DNA from: an uncultured Holophagales bacterium | Lineage (GTDB): Bacteria; Acidobacteriota; Thermoanaerobaculia; UBA5066 | Reading direction: 5' to 3' | Assembly: GCA_937927565.1 (NCBI GenBank) | Contig: CALBDV010000693.1 | Coordinates: 1 to 23,957, forward strand | DNA length: 23,957 bases | The notes under the pieces: generated by a model | What the model was told of the DNA's origin: nothing | The model's database searches: none | What the model saw: only the letters and a program-made list of their open reading frames with translations | Shown here: piece by piece, positions 15,410 through 22,037 of the stretch | Layout: each line of letters begins with the position of its first letter | Numbering within the stretch: the stretch's first letter is position 1 | Position numbers and translations under genes: made by a program

Positions 15410-15820
15410 ATGAATCGCAAGGTCATCGCCCTGGTCGAAGACCCCTTCTGGAGGTCGAAGATCGACAACGCGGTGAGGTCCGTCGGCGCCACGACTGCTT
15501 TCCTCTCGGACCCCGCGGACGCCGCGGGCGTCATCGAGCCAGGGGCGCCGGTCATCATCGTCGTCGACCTCGCGCTGAAGACGCCCCCGTTCGAGGCGAT
15601 CTCCCGCCTCAAGAAGGCCAAGGCGACCGCCTCCATACCGGTCGTCGGGTACTTCGACATGGCCCGGAAGGACCTGAAGGAGAAAGCCCTCGCTGCCGGG
15701 TTCGACGAGGTCCTTTCCCGATCGTCCTTCGCCGAGCGCTTCGCGGACCTCGTCCTGAAGTACCTCCTCCCCGGCGGTGTCCGGATGGAGGAGAGCGAGA
15801 CCGAGCTGCCCGAGGAGTAA
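15410..15820 (+). CDS. Stand-alone degenerate receiver-domain protein
   Basis: A 136-residue CheY-like fold. Strand 1 reads KVIALVED with an acidic pair Glu10-Asp11. A possible phosphate acceptor, Asp53, sits in IIVVDLAL. The switch Thr/Ser after strand 4 is Phe82 (PVVGYFD), and the invariant Lys before the last helix is Arg104 (FDEVLSRSSF). It is therefore likely a pseudo-receiver that binds partners without normal phospho-switching. The C-terminal tail is acidic (EESETELPEE). The ATG has a strong GAGGAGG ribosome site. It ends 14 bp from the stop of the convergent mglA gene, so a functional link to the MglA/MglB switch is possible but inferred. Confidence 0.78.
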   Translation: MNRKVIALVEDPFWRSKIDNAVRSVGATTAFLSDPADAAGVIEPGAPVIIVVDLALKTPPFEAISRLKKAKATASIPVVGYFDMARKDLKEKALAAGFDEVLSRSSFAERFADLVLKYLLPGGVRMEESETELPEE

Positions 15821-15834
15821 GGGGCGACCCGGGG

Positions 15835-16419
15835 CTACTTCTTCCGAAGCTCCATCAAGACCTGCTTCGCGACGGCCTTCAGCGTGTCGAAGACGCCGAT
15901 GCCGGTCGGAGCGGTGGCCTCGAAGGTGGGCTCGCCCTTGTAGTTCAGCTGGCGGTACATCTCGTCGGCCGGGATGGCCGTCGGGAGGTCCCGCTTGTTG
16001 AGCTGGAGGACGTAGGGGATCGTCGCCAGGTCGAAGCCGTGATCGCGGAGGTTCTTCTCGAGGTTCTGGAGCGACTCGGCGTTGGCGTCCATCCGGGCTT
16101 CCTGCGAGTCCGCGACGAAGACCACTCCGTCGACCCCCTTCAGGATCAGCTTCCGGCTCGCGTCGTAGAAGACCTGCCCGGGAACGGTGTAGAGGTGGAA
16201 GCGCGTCTTGAATCCGCGCACCGTGCCGAGGTCCAGCGGGAGGAAGTCGAAGAAGAGCGTCCGGTCGGTTTCGGTCGCCAGGGAGATCAGCTTCCCTTTC
16301 GCCGCCGGGTTGGTCCGGTCGTAGATGTACTGCAGGTTCGTCGTCTTCCCGCAGAGGCCGGGCCCGTAGTAGACGATCTTGCAGTTGATCTCGCGGGCGG
16401 CGTAGTTGATGAAGGTCAT
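15835..16419 (-). CDS. mglA: MglA-type small GTPase
   Basis: A 194-residue Ras-like GTPase, the size of Myxococcus MglA (195). The start MTFINYAAREINCKIVYYG is the family's typical N-terminus. P-loop GPGLCGKTTN, the switch-region TVPGQ, and NKRD for guanine specificity are all present. In Myxococcus and Thermus, MglA-GTP marks a cell pole and controls motility or pilus function, with MglB as its activating protein. The ATG at 16419 is preferred over a TTG at 16440 because of family length. It lies 76 bp after mglB on the same strand. Confidence 0.93.
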   Translation of the reverse strand: MTFINYAAREINCKIVYYGPGLCGKTTNLQYIYDRTNPAAKGKLISLATETDRTLFFDFLPLDLGTVRGFKTRFHLYTVPGQVFYDASRKLILKGVDGVVFVADSQEARMDANAESLQNLEKNLRDHGFDLATIPYVLQLNKRDLPTAIPADEMYRQLNYKGEPTFEATAPTGIGVFDTLKAVAKQVLMELRKK

Positions 16420-16495
16420 CGCTTCGGCACTCTCAGACAATCCCCCGTGCAGCGGGAGGTTCCCTCAGGGTGTCGACGAGGTGTGGCTCTCATGC

Positions 16496-16990
16496 TCACT
16501 CCCGGAAGAGGCTGTCGATGTCCTCGTCGGTGATCTCGGCGAAGGGAGAGTCGATCCCCTCCTGGCGCCGCTCCTTCTCCTCTTCGACCTTCCGCTGGAT
16601 CGCGACGAAGACCCTCTCGAGATCCTGGGTCGCCTTGCGGACGCGGAGCCGGACGAGGCCGAGCGACGAACGCTCGTCGAAGATGATGACGAGGATCACC
16701 CGCTGGTCGACGATGGCGATGTAGACGTTGTCCTTCTCGCCCTCGTGGAAGAGGACGGGAAACTCCTTCTCGCCGATCAGCTTCGCGAGGCCGTCCGTGG
16801 CGGCGACGTTCCCGGCCGTGAGAGACGCGAGGGAGGTCGTGTCGAGCGACTCGAGGTCGCCCTGGGCGGCGATCTGCTGGCCGTTCTTGTCGACGATGAA
16901 AACGACCTTCGCCTGGGCGTCTGCTTTGAGCCGCCCGATGACTTCCTTTATCTGCTGAAACTCTTCGTCGAAGAGGACGAAATCCGTCAT
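16496..16990 (-). CDS. mglB: MglB-type roadblock/LC7 protein
   Basis: A 164-residue roadblock/LC7 protein (VVFIVDKNGQQIAAQGD, then DTTSLASLTAGNVAATDGLAKLIGEKEF, and IAIVDQRVILVIIFD). In this family dimers stimulate MglA GTP hydrolysis. The C-terminal ~50 residues form a charged helix (RKVEEEKERRQ) ending in an acidic tail, EITDEDIDSLF at 152-162, which resembles the N-terminal CheY-docking peptide of FliM. It lies directly upstream of mglA and 47 bp after recR on the same strand, so it likely belongs to the dnaX-recR-mglB-mglA unit. Confidence 0.9.
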   Translation of the reverse strand: MTDFVLFDEEFQQIKEVIGRLKADAQAKVVFIVDKNGQQIAAQGDLESLDTTSLASLTAGNVAATDGLAKLIGEKEFPVLFHEGEKDNVYIAIVDQRVILVIIFDERSSLGLVRLRVRKATQDLERVFVAIQRKVEEEKERRQEGIDSPFAEITDEDIDSLFRE

Positions 16991-17037
16991 ATGGCGCCGA
17001 TCCTCGCTAGTGTAACCGATGCTTCCGCGTCACTTGC

Positions 17038-17631
17038 CTAGACCTCCCGCCGTCCCGAGAGAGACCTTCCCAGGGTCACCTCGTCGGCGAACTCGATGGC
17101 CGCGCCGACGGGCAGGCCGAACGCGAGGCGGGTGACGCGGATCCCGAGCGGCTTGAGCCGGCGGGCCAGGTAGAGAGCGGTCGCTTCTCCCTCGACGTTC
17201 GGGTTCGTCGCAAGGACGACCTCCGTCACGCCCCCGGCAGCCCTTTCGAGAAGGCCGGTCACGTGGAGGTCGTCGGGCCCGATCCCCCGGAGGGGGGCGA
17301 GGGCGCCCCCGAGGACGTGGTATCGGCCCCGGAACTCCCTCGTCCGCTCGAGGACCTCCACGTCGAACGGTTCCTCCACCACCGCCAGGAGCGTGCCGTC
17401 GCGCGAGGGGTCGATGCAGAGGGCGCACGGGTCTTCTTCGGTCAGGGCGTGGCAGACCGTGCAGGCCCGGGTCTTCTCACGTGCTTCGAGGACGGCGTGA
17501 GACAGCCCCGCGGCCTCGGCCTGGGGCGCCACGAGCAGGAAGTGAGCGATCCGGCGCGCGCTCTTGGGGCCGATCCCGGGAAGGCGCTCCAGGGCTGCGA
17601 CGAGGCGCGCAAGCGCCGGAAGCGCCGTCAC
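17038..17631 (-). CDS. recR: Recombination mediator protein RecR
   Basis: A 197-residue protein, the normal RecR size (about 200). The N-terminal helix-hairpin-helix reads RLPGIGPKSARRIA. A four-Cys zinc finger uses Cys57, Cys60, Cys69 and Cys72 (CTVC, CALC). The Toprim domain begins LLAVVEEPFDV, and the C-terminus carries the ATNPNVEGEATALYLARRLK block. RecR acts with RecO (and RecF) to load RecA at gaps. The GTG start overlaps the dnaX stop as GTGA. The ybaB/ebfC gene that often sits between dnaX and recR is absent. Confidence 0.97.
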   Translation of the reverse strand: MTALPALARLVAALERLPGIGPKSARRIAHFLLVAPQAEAAGLSHAVLEAREKTRACTVCHALTEEDPCALCIDPSRDGTLLAVVEEPFDVEVLERTREFRGRYHVLGGALAPLRGIGPDDLHVTGLLERAAGGVTEVVLATNPNVEGEATALYLARRLKPLGIRVTRLAFGLPVGAAIEFADEVTLGRSLSGRREV

Positions 17632-19421
17632 GGCTTGCGCTCGTCGGGCTTCACGTCGGCAATCTCGCCGCCGAACAGGTCGAGGATCTTCCGGACGCGT
17701 TCATCGGCGGCGGCCCGGTTCTTCAGGTTTTCCCGCTCGAGCCTCCCGGGGTCGGCGGTTGCGGCAGCGGCCGTCAGATCGCCCCCGGCGGGCTCGGCGC
17801 TCTCCACCGTCACACGAGCCTTCGACCCGAGGACGGCCAGGGCAGCCTCGTCGAGAACCTTCTTCATTGCCGGCTCGCCGAGCCTCTTGGCCAGGGGCGG
17901 GCTCGGGGGGTCGAGGACGAGCCGAACCGTCTTCCCCTCGATGGAGACGGAGACGTCTTCGAGCGCGGCCCCGAGGTTCGAGTGCCGCTTTTCGACCGCT
18001 TCGCGGAATGCGGTGATGCTGTCGGCCACGGCTTCGGGCTCCGGCTCGACCGCCTCGAGCGGCGTCAGGCCGACGAAGCGCGGCGAGTCGGAAACGGGCG
18101 CGGCGGGAAGAGGCCCGGGAGCAGTGCTCCGCTGCTGCGGCTCCGCAGCAGCGGCCCGGACGTGTTGCAGGGCGGGCGTCGCCCCCGGCCAGGGCGCAGC
18201 CGGGGCGGGAGACGGAGGGGTGGCCGCCCGCGGAGCCGGCATCGAAAACGACCCTCCCGACGCGAGGATCTCCTCGATCGGGACGAGCCGGGGCAGCTCG
18301 GCGAGCCGGAGGAAGAGGATCTCCAGCGCCAGCGACGGGACGTCGCTGCGGCGAAGCATCCCCTCCGCCTCGGAGAGGAGCGTCAGGACGCGCAGGAGCG
18401 TGGAGTAGGCCGTCGTCCTCGCCAGCTCGCGGAGTGTGGCCGAGCCTTCTTCGGAGATCCCCGCGACGGCGGGCGCCGCCGGGTCGGCGGCGAAGCGGAC
18501 GGCCCCGCGGACGAGCGCGGTCAGGTCGTGGGCCGTGGCCCGCGGGTCCGACCCTGCAGCCTCCAGCTCGGCAGCGCCCCGGAGCACCGCCGCCCGCTCA
18601 CCGGAGAGAATCGCCGCCAGGAGCGCCACGAGTGCCGTCCGGTCGGGAGAGCCGAGGAGGAGGGCGACGTCGCCCGCGGTGACGCGGCCACCGGTCTGGG
18701 CAACCGCCTGGTCGAGGAGCGAGAGCCCGTCGCGCAAGCTCCCCGTCGCCGCAGCGGCGAGGGCCGCGAGCGCGGCGGGCTCGACCCAGGGCGCCGGCTT
18801 CTCTGCAGCGTCGACGGCGTACCCCTCGCGGTGCGCGATCTCGGCGAGCCGGTCGGTGACCTCGGAGTCGGTGAGTCGACGGAAGTCGAATCGCTGGCAG
18901 CGCGAGAGGATCGTCGCCGGGATCTTGTGCCGCTCCGTCGTCGCGAGGATGAAGACGGCGTGGGACGGCGGTTCCTCGAGCGTCTTCAGGAGCGCCTGGA
19001 ACGCCGCCGCCGAGATGGCGTGGACCTCGTCGATGATGAAGACCTTCCGGCGGTCCCTCACCGGCGCGTAGCCGACGATCTCGATCAGGTCGCGCGCCTG
19101 GTCGACCTTGCCGTGGGTGGCGCCGTCGATCTCGAGGGCGTCGATGGAGCGCCCCTCGAGGACCTCCTGGCACGACTCGCACGTCCCGCACGGGCTCGGG
19201 GTGGGGCCGGAGGCGGTTCGGCAGTTGATGCCGGCGGCGAGGAGGCGCGCCGAGGTCGTCTTCCCGACGCCGCGAGGTCCCGAGAAGAGGTAGGCGTGAG
19301 CCATCCGGTCCTGGGTCAGGGCGTTCGTGAGGGCACGGACGATCTCGGGCTGCCCCACGACGTCCGTGAACGTCCGGGGGCGCCACTTTCGCGCGAGGGG
19401 AACGAAGCTGTTCGTCGTCAT
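17628..19421 (-). CDS. dnaX: DNA polymerase III subunit tau (DnaX)
   Basis: A 597-residue clamp-loader ATPase. It begins MTTNSFVPLARKWRPRTF; the block LARKWRP is conserved in the family and fixes the start. Walker A is GPRGVGKTTSA, the zinc-binding cysteines are NC and CGTCESC, Walker B is IIDEVHAIS, and sensor 1/Arg finger is ATTERHKIP with SRCQRF. A Pro/Ala-rich linker (about residues 390-440) separates the clamp-loader core from a C-terminal domain. I saw no A-rich slippery site for a gamma form. The ATG is one base after the U-tract of the SRP RNA and has no ribosome site, so expression may depend on read-through from the SRP RNA promoter. Confidence 0.96.
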   Translation of the reverse strand: MTTNSFVPLARKWRPRTFTDVVGQPEIVRALTNALTQDRMAHAYLFSGPRGVGKTTSARLLAAGINCRTASGPTPSPCGTCESCQEVLEGRSIDALEIDGATHGKVDQARDLIEIVGYAPVRDRRKVFIIDEVHAISAAAFQALLKTLEEPPSHAVFILATTERHKIPATILSRCQRFDFRRLTDSEVTDRLAEIAHREGYAVDAAEKPAPWVEPAALAALAAAATGSLRDGLSLLDQAVAQTGGRVTAGDVALLLGSPDRTALVALLAAILSGERAAVLRGAAELEAAGSDPRATAHDLTALVRGAVRFAADPAAPAVAGISEEGSATLRELARTTAYSTLLRVLTLLSEAEGMLRRSDVPSLALEILFLRLAELPRLVPIEEILASGGSFSMPAPRAATPPSPAPAAPWPGATPALQHVRAAAAEPQQRSTAPGPLPAAPVSDSPRFVGLTPLEAVEPEPEAVADSITAFREAVEKRHSNLGAALEDVSVSIEGKTVRLVLDPPSPPLAKRLGEPAMKKVLDEAALAVLGSKARVTVESAEPAGGDLTAAAATADPGRLERENLKNRAAADERVRKILDLFGGEIADVKPDERKP

Positions 19422-19427
19422 GAAAAA

Positions 19428-19557
19428 CCCGAGCCCCTCGATGAGTCCGGGTGATCCGCGGCGCTCGAACCGGTCCTCTTAGTGCTGCTTCCTTCCGGAC
19501 CTGACACGATTCGAGGGGGGTCGTCGCGCGGGACCCGAACTCACCCAGGGGCCCGGG
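19428..19557 (-). ncRNA. ffs: Bacterial SRP RNA (4.5S type)
   Basis: On the minus strand the signature apical domain GGTCCGGAAGGAAGCAGC, with its GGAA tetraloop and asymmetric internal loop, is unmistakable. An 11-bp closing stem joins CCCGGGCCCCT (19557-19547) and AGGGGCTCGGG (19438-19428), with one G:U pair. Length is about 130 nt, slightly over the 114 nt of E. coli 4.5S RNA, with no Alu domain. A T5 tract at 19427-19423 follows the stem and should terminate it. It binds Ffh to form the particle that targets membrane proteins. Confidence 0.95.
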
Positions 19558-19563
19558 CCGGGG

Positions 19564-19593
19564 ATTCTAGTTCAGGGAACCCGGCCGCGTCAG
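19564..19593 (-). promoter_or_regulatory. Promoter of the SRP RNA
   Basis: On the minus strand, CTGACG (19593-19588) and TAGAAT (19569-19564) are separated by 18 bases. They match the sigma-70 consensus at four and five of six bases. The predicted start, seven bases past the -10, falls exactly on the first base of the SRP RNA closing stem. Confidence 0.75.
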
Positions 19594-19623
19594 AAAAACG
19601 GGTCGCGCCGGGCGGAACGAACG

Positions 19624-19713
19624 TGGCGGACAGGGTGGGATTCGAACCCACGGTAGCCTTTCGACTACACACGGCTTCCAACCGTGCTCCTTAAACCGCT
19701 CGGACACCTGTCC
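19624..19713 (-). tRNA. tRNA-Ser (GGA)
   Basis: Acceptor arms GGACAGG and CCTGTCC pair fully; the CCA end is encoded. The anticodon stem CACGG/CCGTG carries loop TTGGAAG with anticodon GGA. The long variable arm (TAGTCGAAAGGCTA) is that of a class II tRNA, and the T-arm has GGGTTCGAATCCC. It decodes UCC/UCU serine codons. Confidence 0.96.
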
Positions 19714-19730
19714 ACGTCCGCGGGACGGCG

Positions 19731-19759
19731 ACTCTGCCCCGGCTGCGCGATTCCGTCAA
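19731..19759 (-). promoter_or_regulatory. Candidate promoter of tRNA-Ser (GGA)
   Basis: On the minus strand TTGACG (19759-19754) is followed after 17 bases by CAGAGT (19736-19731), 17 bases before the tRNA 5' end. The -35 is strong and the -10 weak. The spacing suits a short tRNA leader. Confidence 0.5.
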
Positions 19760-19782
19760 GCAGGATCTCCAGCAGGATCTCC
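19759..19782. repeat. Two tandem copies of a 12-bp unit
   Basis: AGCAGGATCTCC occurs twice in direct succession, immediately upstream of (and touching) the -35 of the tRNA-Ser promoter. It could be a chance short tandem duplication or an upstream protein-binding site. Confidence 0.6.
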
Positions 19783-19838
19783 AGAATAGGCCGTGAACGG
19801 CAAACGCGAGAGCCTCCGGCCACGTATCACGTAGCGTG

Positions 19839-20309
19839 ATGGCTCGTACTCTCTCCCGCCTGGCTCCGACCGCCCTCGTGGTGGCCCTCGCGATCCTCAC
19901 GGCCGCCCCCGCCGCCGCAGCGGGAAAGCTCGTGGAGGAGTCCGTCGCGGTCCCGCGTGAGAACCGCATCCCGCTCGCCCTGTCCTTCGAGAAATCGACG
20001 ATCTTCGCCGTCGAGTCGCAGAACGACCCCCAGCCCGCCGACCTGGAGGAGGCCCGGGAGAAGGACCCGAAGGACAAGACCTGGGTCCTCCTCCGCTTCT
20101 ACTACCGAAACGACGGGTGGACGCGGCAGAAGGTGAAGCTCCGGGCCCTGCTCCTCGACGAGGCCGGAGGGGTCCTCGCGGACGTGAACCGCTCGACGAC
20201 GCTCGGCAAGCAGGAGAAGGAAGACATCTTCAGCGTCCCGATGAAAGTGAAGACGCTCGACTGGGGGCGCGCGGTAAGTCTGAAGGTCCTCGTCACGTTC
20301 CTCGACTGA
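19839..20309 (+). CDS. Small secreted protein of unknown function, copy B
   Basis: A 156-residue protein with a signal peptide, cleavage likely in APAAAAG around residue 27. The mature part has an acidic segment (DLEEAREKDPKD), then strand-like stretches WVLLRFYYRNDG, VKLRALLLDEAGGVLADV, RSTTL and FSVPMKVK. It aligns by pattern with the protein at 8980-9447, so the two form a diverged family; no known domain is recognised. The ATG at 19839 directly follows an in-frame GTG at 19836. A short inverted repeat (ATCACG-tag-CGTGAT) overlaps the start codon. It sits between two divergent tRNA-Ser genes. Confidence 0.78.
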   Translation: MARTLSRLAPTALVVALAILTAAPAAAAGKLVEESVAVPRENRIPLALSFEKSTIFAVESQNDPQPADLEEAREKDPKDKTWVLLRFYYRNDGWTRQKVKLRALLLDEAGGVLADVNRSTTLGKQEKEDIFSVPMKVKTLDWGRAVSLKVLVTFLD

Positions 20310-20369
20310 CGGGCTTCCCCCGCGGGAGACCTTGCGCTATCCTCTCCCGCCCGCTCCGAGGCCGATCGC

Positions 20370-20459
20370 GGTGAGGTGCTGGAGTGGTTGATCAGGCCAG
20401 TCTCGAAAACTGGTGTAGTCGAAAGGCTACCGTGGGTTCAAATCCCACCCTCACCGCCA
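20370..20459 (+). tRNA. tRNA-Ser (CGA)
   Basis: Acceptor arms GGTGAGG and CCTCACC pair fully, with CCA encoded. The anticodon stem CCAGT/ACTGG has loop CTCGAAA, anticodon CGA, for UCG. The variable arm is long, and that arm and most of the T-arm are identical to the tRNA-Ser (GGA) at 19624. A TATCCT box at 20338-20343 may be its -10. Confidence 0.96.
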
Positions 20460-20517
20460 TTTGATTCGCCCGGAGAACCAGGGAAGCCAGGGAAGGCCTT
20501 AGAAGTCAGTGGGTTAG

Positions 20518-20545
20518 GAGCCGCCCGTCCGGGTGGCTCTTTCGT
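20518..20545 (+). terminator. Rho-independent terminator after tRNA-Ser (CGA)
   Basis: GAGCCGCCC and GGGTGGCTC form a 9-bp stem (one G:U) with loop GTCC, followed by TTTCGTT. It also lies just past the stop of the convergent zinc-ribbon gene, but on that strand no T-run follows. Confidence 0.65.
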
Positions 20546-20548
20546 TCC

Positions 20549-21376
20549 TCAGCGCTTCAGGAACCACCCGGCGAGCGAACCGACGAGATCGGCGATGCCA
20601 CCCAGCGCGTTGAGCCCCTGCTGGTTCCGGTCCCAGTCGGAGGACGGCATTCCAACCGAGCTCGAGAAGGCGCGCCGGTTCTCGAGGGTCCGCACTTCTT
20701 CCGAGAGCCTGTCCCTTTCCCTCGCGCGAATCCTGTCCCAGCCCCCCTTCTCGAGAAAAGCGACGATCGCGGCGAGCTCTCCCCTGTCGAACCAGAGCCC
20801 GTGGTCCCGGCAGGCGTCGAGGACGATTCCCGAGCCTCCGCCGTAGTTCGACCGGTTCATCAGCTTCGCGCAGGACGGACAGGGGCGGTACTTCACGGCC
20901 GGGAACGCGCCGCTCGGCCGCCTGCCGGGGGGCACCGGCGCCGCCTGAGTCACCGGCCCCGCCTCCGCGGGCGGCTCGGCGAGGCGGACCTTCGCCCGCG
21001 TGTCGGCGTCCTTCGTCACCGCCTCGAACGCTTCACGCTTCAGGAAGAGACCGGAACAGCGGGGGCACTCGGCGTACCCGACGGCCCCGAAGGCGTGGGC
21101 GACGAGGTCGAGCCGGCAGTCGGGGCAGCGCCCCGACCCCTCCGCCACGAAGGCCGGGGCGGGGAGGAGCGCCCCGCACTTCACGCAGCGGTCGGCCTCC
21201 CGCGGGGACAGGGCAAAGCAGGTGACGCAGCGCTTCGTCGCCAGGAGCGAGCCGCAGTGGACGCAGGCCCGCGCGTCCCGTGCCGCGGGTCCGCCGCAGG
21301 AGGGGCAGCGAAAAGTCGGGGCTTCCGGCGGCGAGAACGCCCCCCGGTCAGCGGGTCGATTGCCTTCTGCGTTCAC
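20549..21376 (-). CDS. Multi-zinc-ribbon protein (double zinc ribbon plus TFIIB-like zinc fingers)
   Basis: A 275-residue soluble protein rich in CxxC pairs. The N-terminal ~70 residues hold CPSCGG, CVHCGS, CVTC and CVKCG, forming zinc ribbons. A middle CPDC/CPRCSGLFLKREAFE unit and a later CPSCAKLMNRSNYGGGSG...CRDHGLWFDRGEL unit match the zf-TFIIB type found in bacterial proteins of unknown function. The tail has a basic/acidic helix (RERDRLSEEVRTLENRR) and a hydrophobic end (GIADLVGSLAGWFLK). The function is unknown; binding of nucleic acid or protein is plausible. A GTG start has AAGGAG seven bases upstream. The first 29 bp overlap the end of tadA in another frame. Confidence 0.8.
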   Translation of the reverse strand: MNAEGNRPADRGAFSPPEAPTFRCPSCGGPAARDARACVHCGSLLATKRCVTCFALSPREADRCVKCGALLPAPAFVAEGSGRCPDCRLDLVAHAFGAVGYAECPRCSGLFLKREAFEAVTKDADTRAKVRLAEPPAEAGPVTQAAPVPPGRRPSGAFPAVKYRPCPSCAKLMNRSNYGGGSGIVLDACRDHGLWFDRGELAAIVAFLEKGGWDRIRARERDRLSEEVRTLENRRAFSSSVGMPSSDWDRNQQGLNALGGIADLVGSLAGWFLKR

Positions 21377-21824
21377 GAAAGAACTCCTTCAGGATTGTCC
21401 CGCATTCCTCGCCGAGGACGCCCGATTCGACCTGGACCCGGTGGTTGAGGCGCTCGTCGCGGCAGAGGTCCCCGAGCGAGCCGACGAAGCCCGCCTTCGG
21501 GTCGGCCGCCCCGTAGACGAGCCGCGGGAGGCGGGAGAGGACGATCGCACCGGCACACATCGCGCACGGCTCGAGCGTCACGTAGAGCGTGCAGCCGTCG
21601 AGCCGCCACGTCCCGAGCCTGCGGGCCGCGCGACGCAGGACGAGGACCTCGGCGTGCGCCGTCGGGTCGTGGTCGACCTCGCGGCGGTTACGGGCGCGGG
21701 CGACGACGAGCCCGTCCCTCACCACGACAGCCCCTATCGGCACGTCGCGGTGGGCGGGAGCGCGGCGCGCAGAGCGGAGAGCCTCGCGCATGAACCGCGC
21801 GTCGTCCGCCTGAGAGGTTCTCAC
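21348..21824 (-). CDS. tadA: tRNA-specific adenosine deaminase
   Basis: A 158-residue cytidine/deoxycytidylate-deaminase-fold enzyme that converts A34 to inosine in tRNA-Arg(ACG). Zinc ligands are His57 and catalytic Glu59 (HAEV) and Cys87/Cys90 (PCAMC). The family blocks DVPIGAVVV, LYVTLEPCAMCAGAI and YGAADPKAG are present. The GTG start at 21824 overlaps the stop of a small upstream frame (GTGA), with AAGGAG just upstream. The 3' end overlaps the zinc-ribbon gene by 29 bp, so the two are probably co-expressed. Confidence 0.94.
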   Translation of the reverse strand: MRTSQADDARFMREALRSARRAPAHRDVPIGAVVVRDGLVVARARNRREVDHDPTAHAEVLVLRRAARRLGTWRLDGCTLYVTLEPCAMCAGAIVLSRLPRLVYGAADPKAGFVGSLGDLCRDERLNHRVQVESGVLGEECGTILKEFFRERRRQSTR

Positions 21825-21970
21825 CTCGCTCCTTCTCGAGCCCCGGCGAGAACGCTCCGGGTGAAGCTGGCAAGGGCCTCCGCCGAGAGCGGCTCGGGTG
21901 CGGGCCCGGCGTGCGCTCCGCCTCCCGGGGCAACGGCCAGGACCGCGACGAGCAGGCTGCGCGCATTCAC
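21821..21970 (-). CDS. Possible 49-residue signal-bearing peptide coupled to tadA
   Basis: A GTG-started frame encodes a short hydrophobic stretch (SLLVAVLAVAPGGGAHA) that looks like a signal peptide, then about 30 mature residues (PEPLSAEALASFTRSVLAG). Its stop overlaps the tadA GTG as GTGA, the same overlap used by other genes in this window. No ribosome site is seen before its start, and no family is recognised. It may be a genuine small exported protein or a coupling leader. Confidence 0.4.
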   Translation of the reverse strand: MNARSLLVAVLAVAPGGGAHAGPAPEPLSAEALASFTRSVLAGAREGAR

Positions 21971-22037
21971 GCGGCGTAGGTTACGGGACACGGGAAACCG
22001 AATCACCCCCCTCGGGTATCCTCCGCCTCCCGCGCCG

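Noticed and set aside
16406..17041. 211-codon plus-strand frame
   Set aside because: It is antisense to mglB, which has clear roadblock features; the composition is Asp/Leu/Val-rich shadow.
17628..19421. Programmed frameshift site in dnaX
   Set aside because: No A-rich slippery heptamer followed by a stop in the -1 frame was seen; only the full-length product is supported.
19624..20459. tRNA-associated integration site
   Set aside because: I looked for an integrase and for a repeated tRNA 3' end beyond the two serine tRNAs and saw neither; the genes around are chromosomal.
20376..20846. 156-codon plus-strand frame
   Set aside because: It begins inside tRNA-Ser (CGA) and runs antisense to the zinc-ribbon gene.
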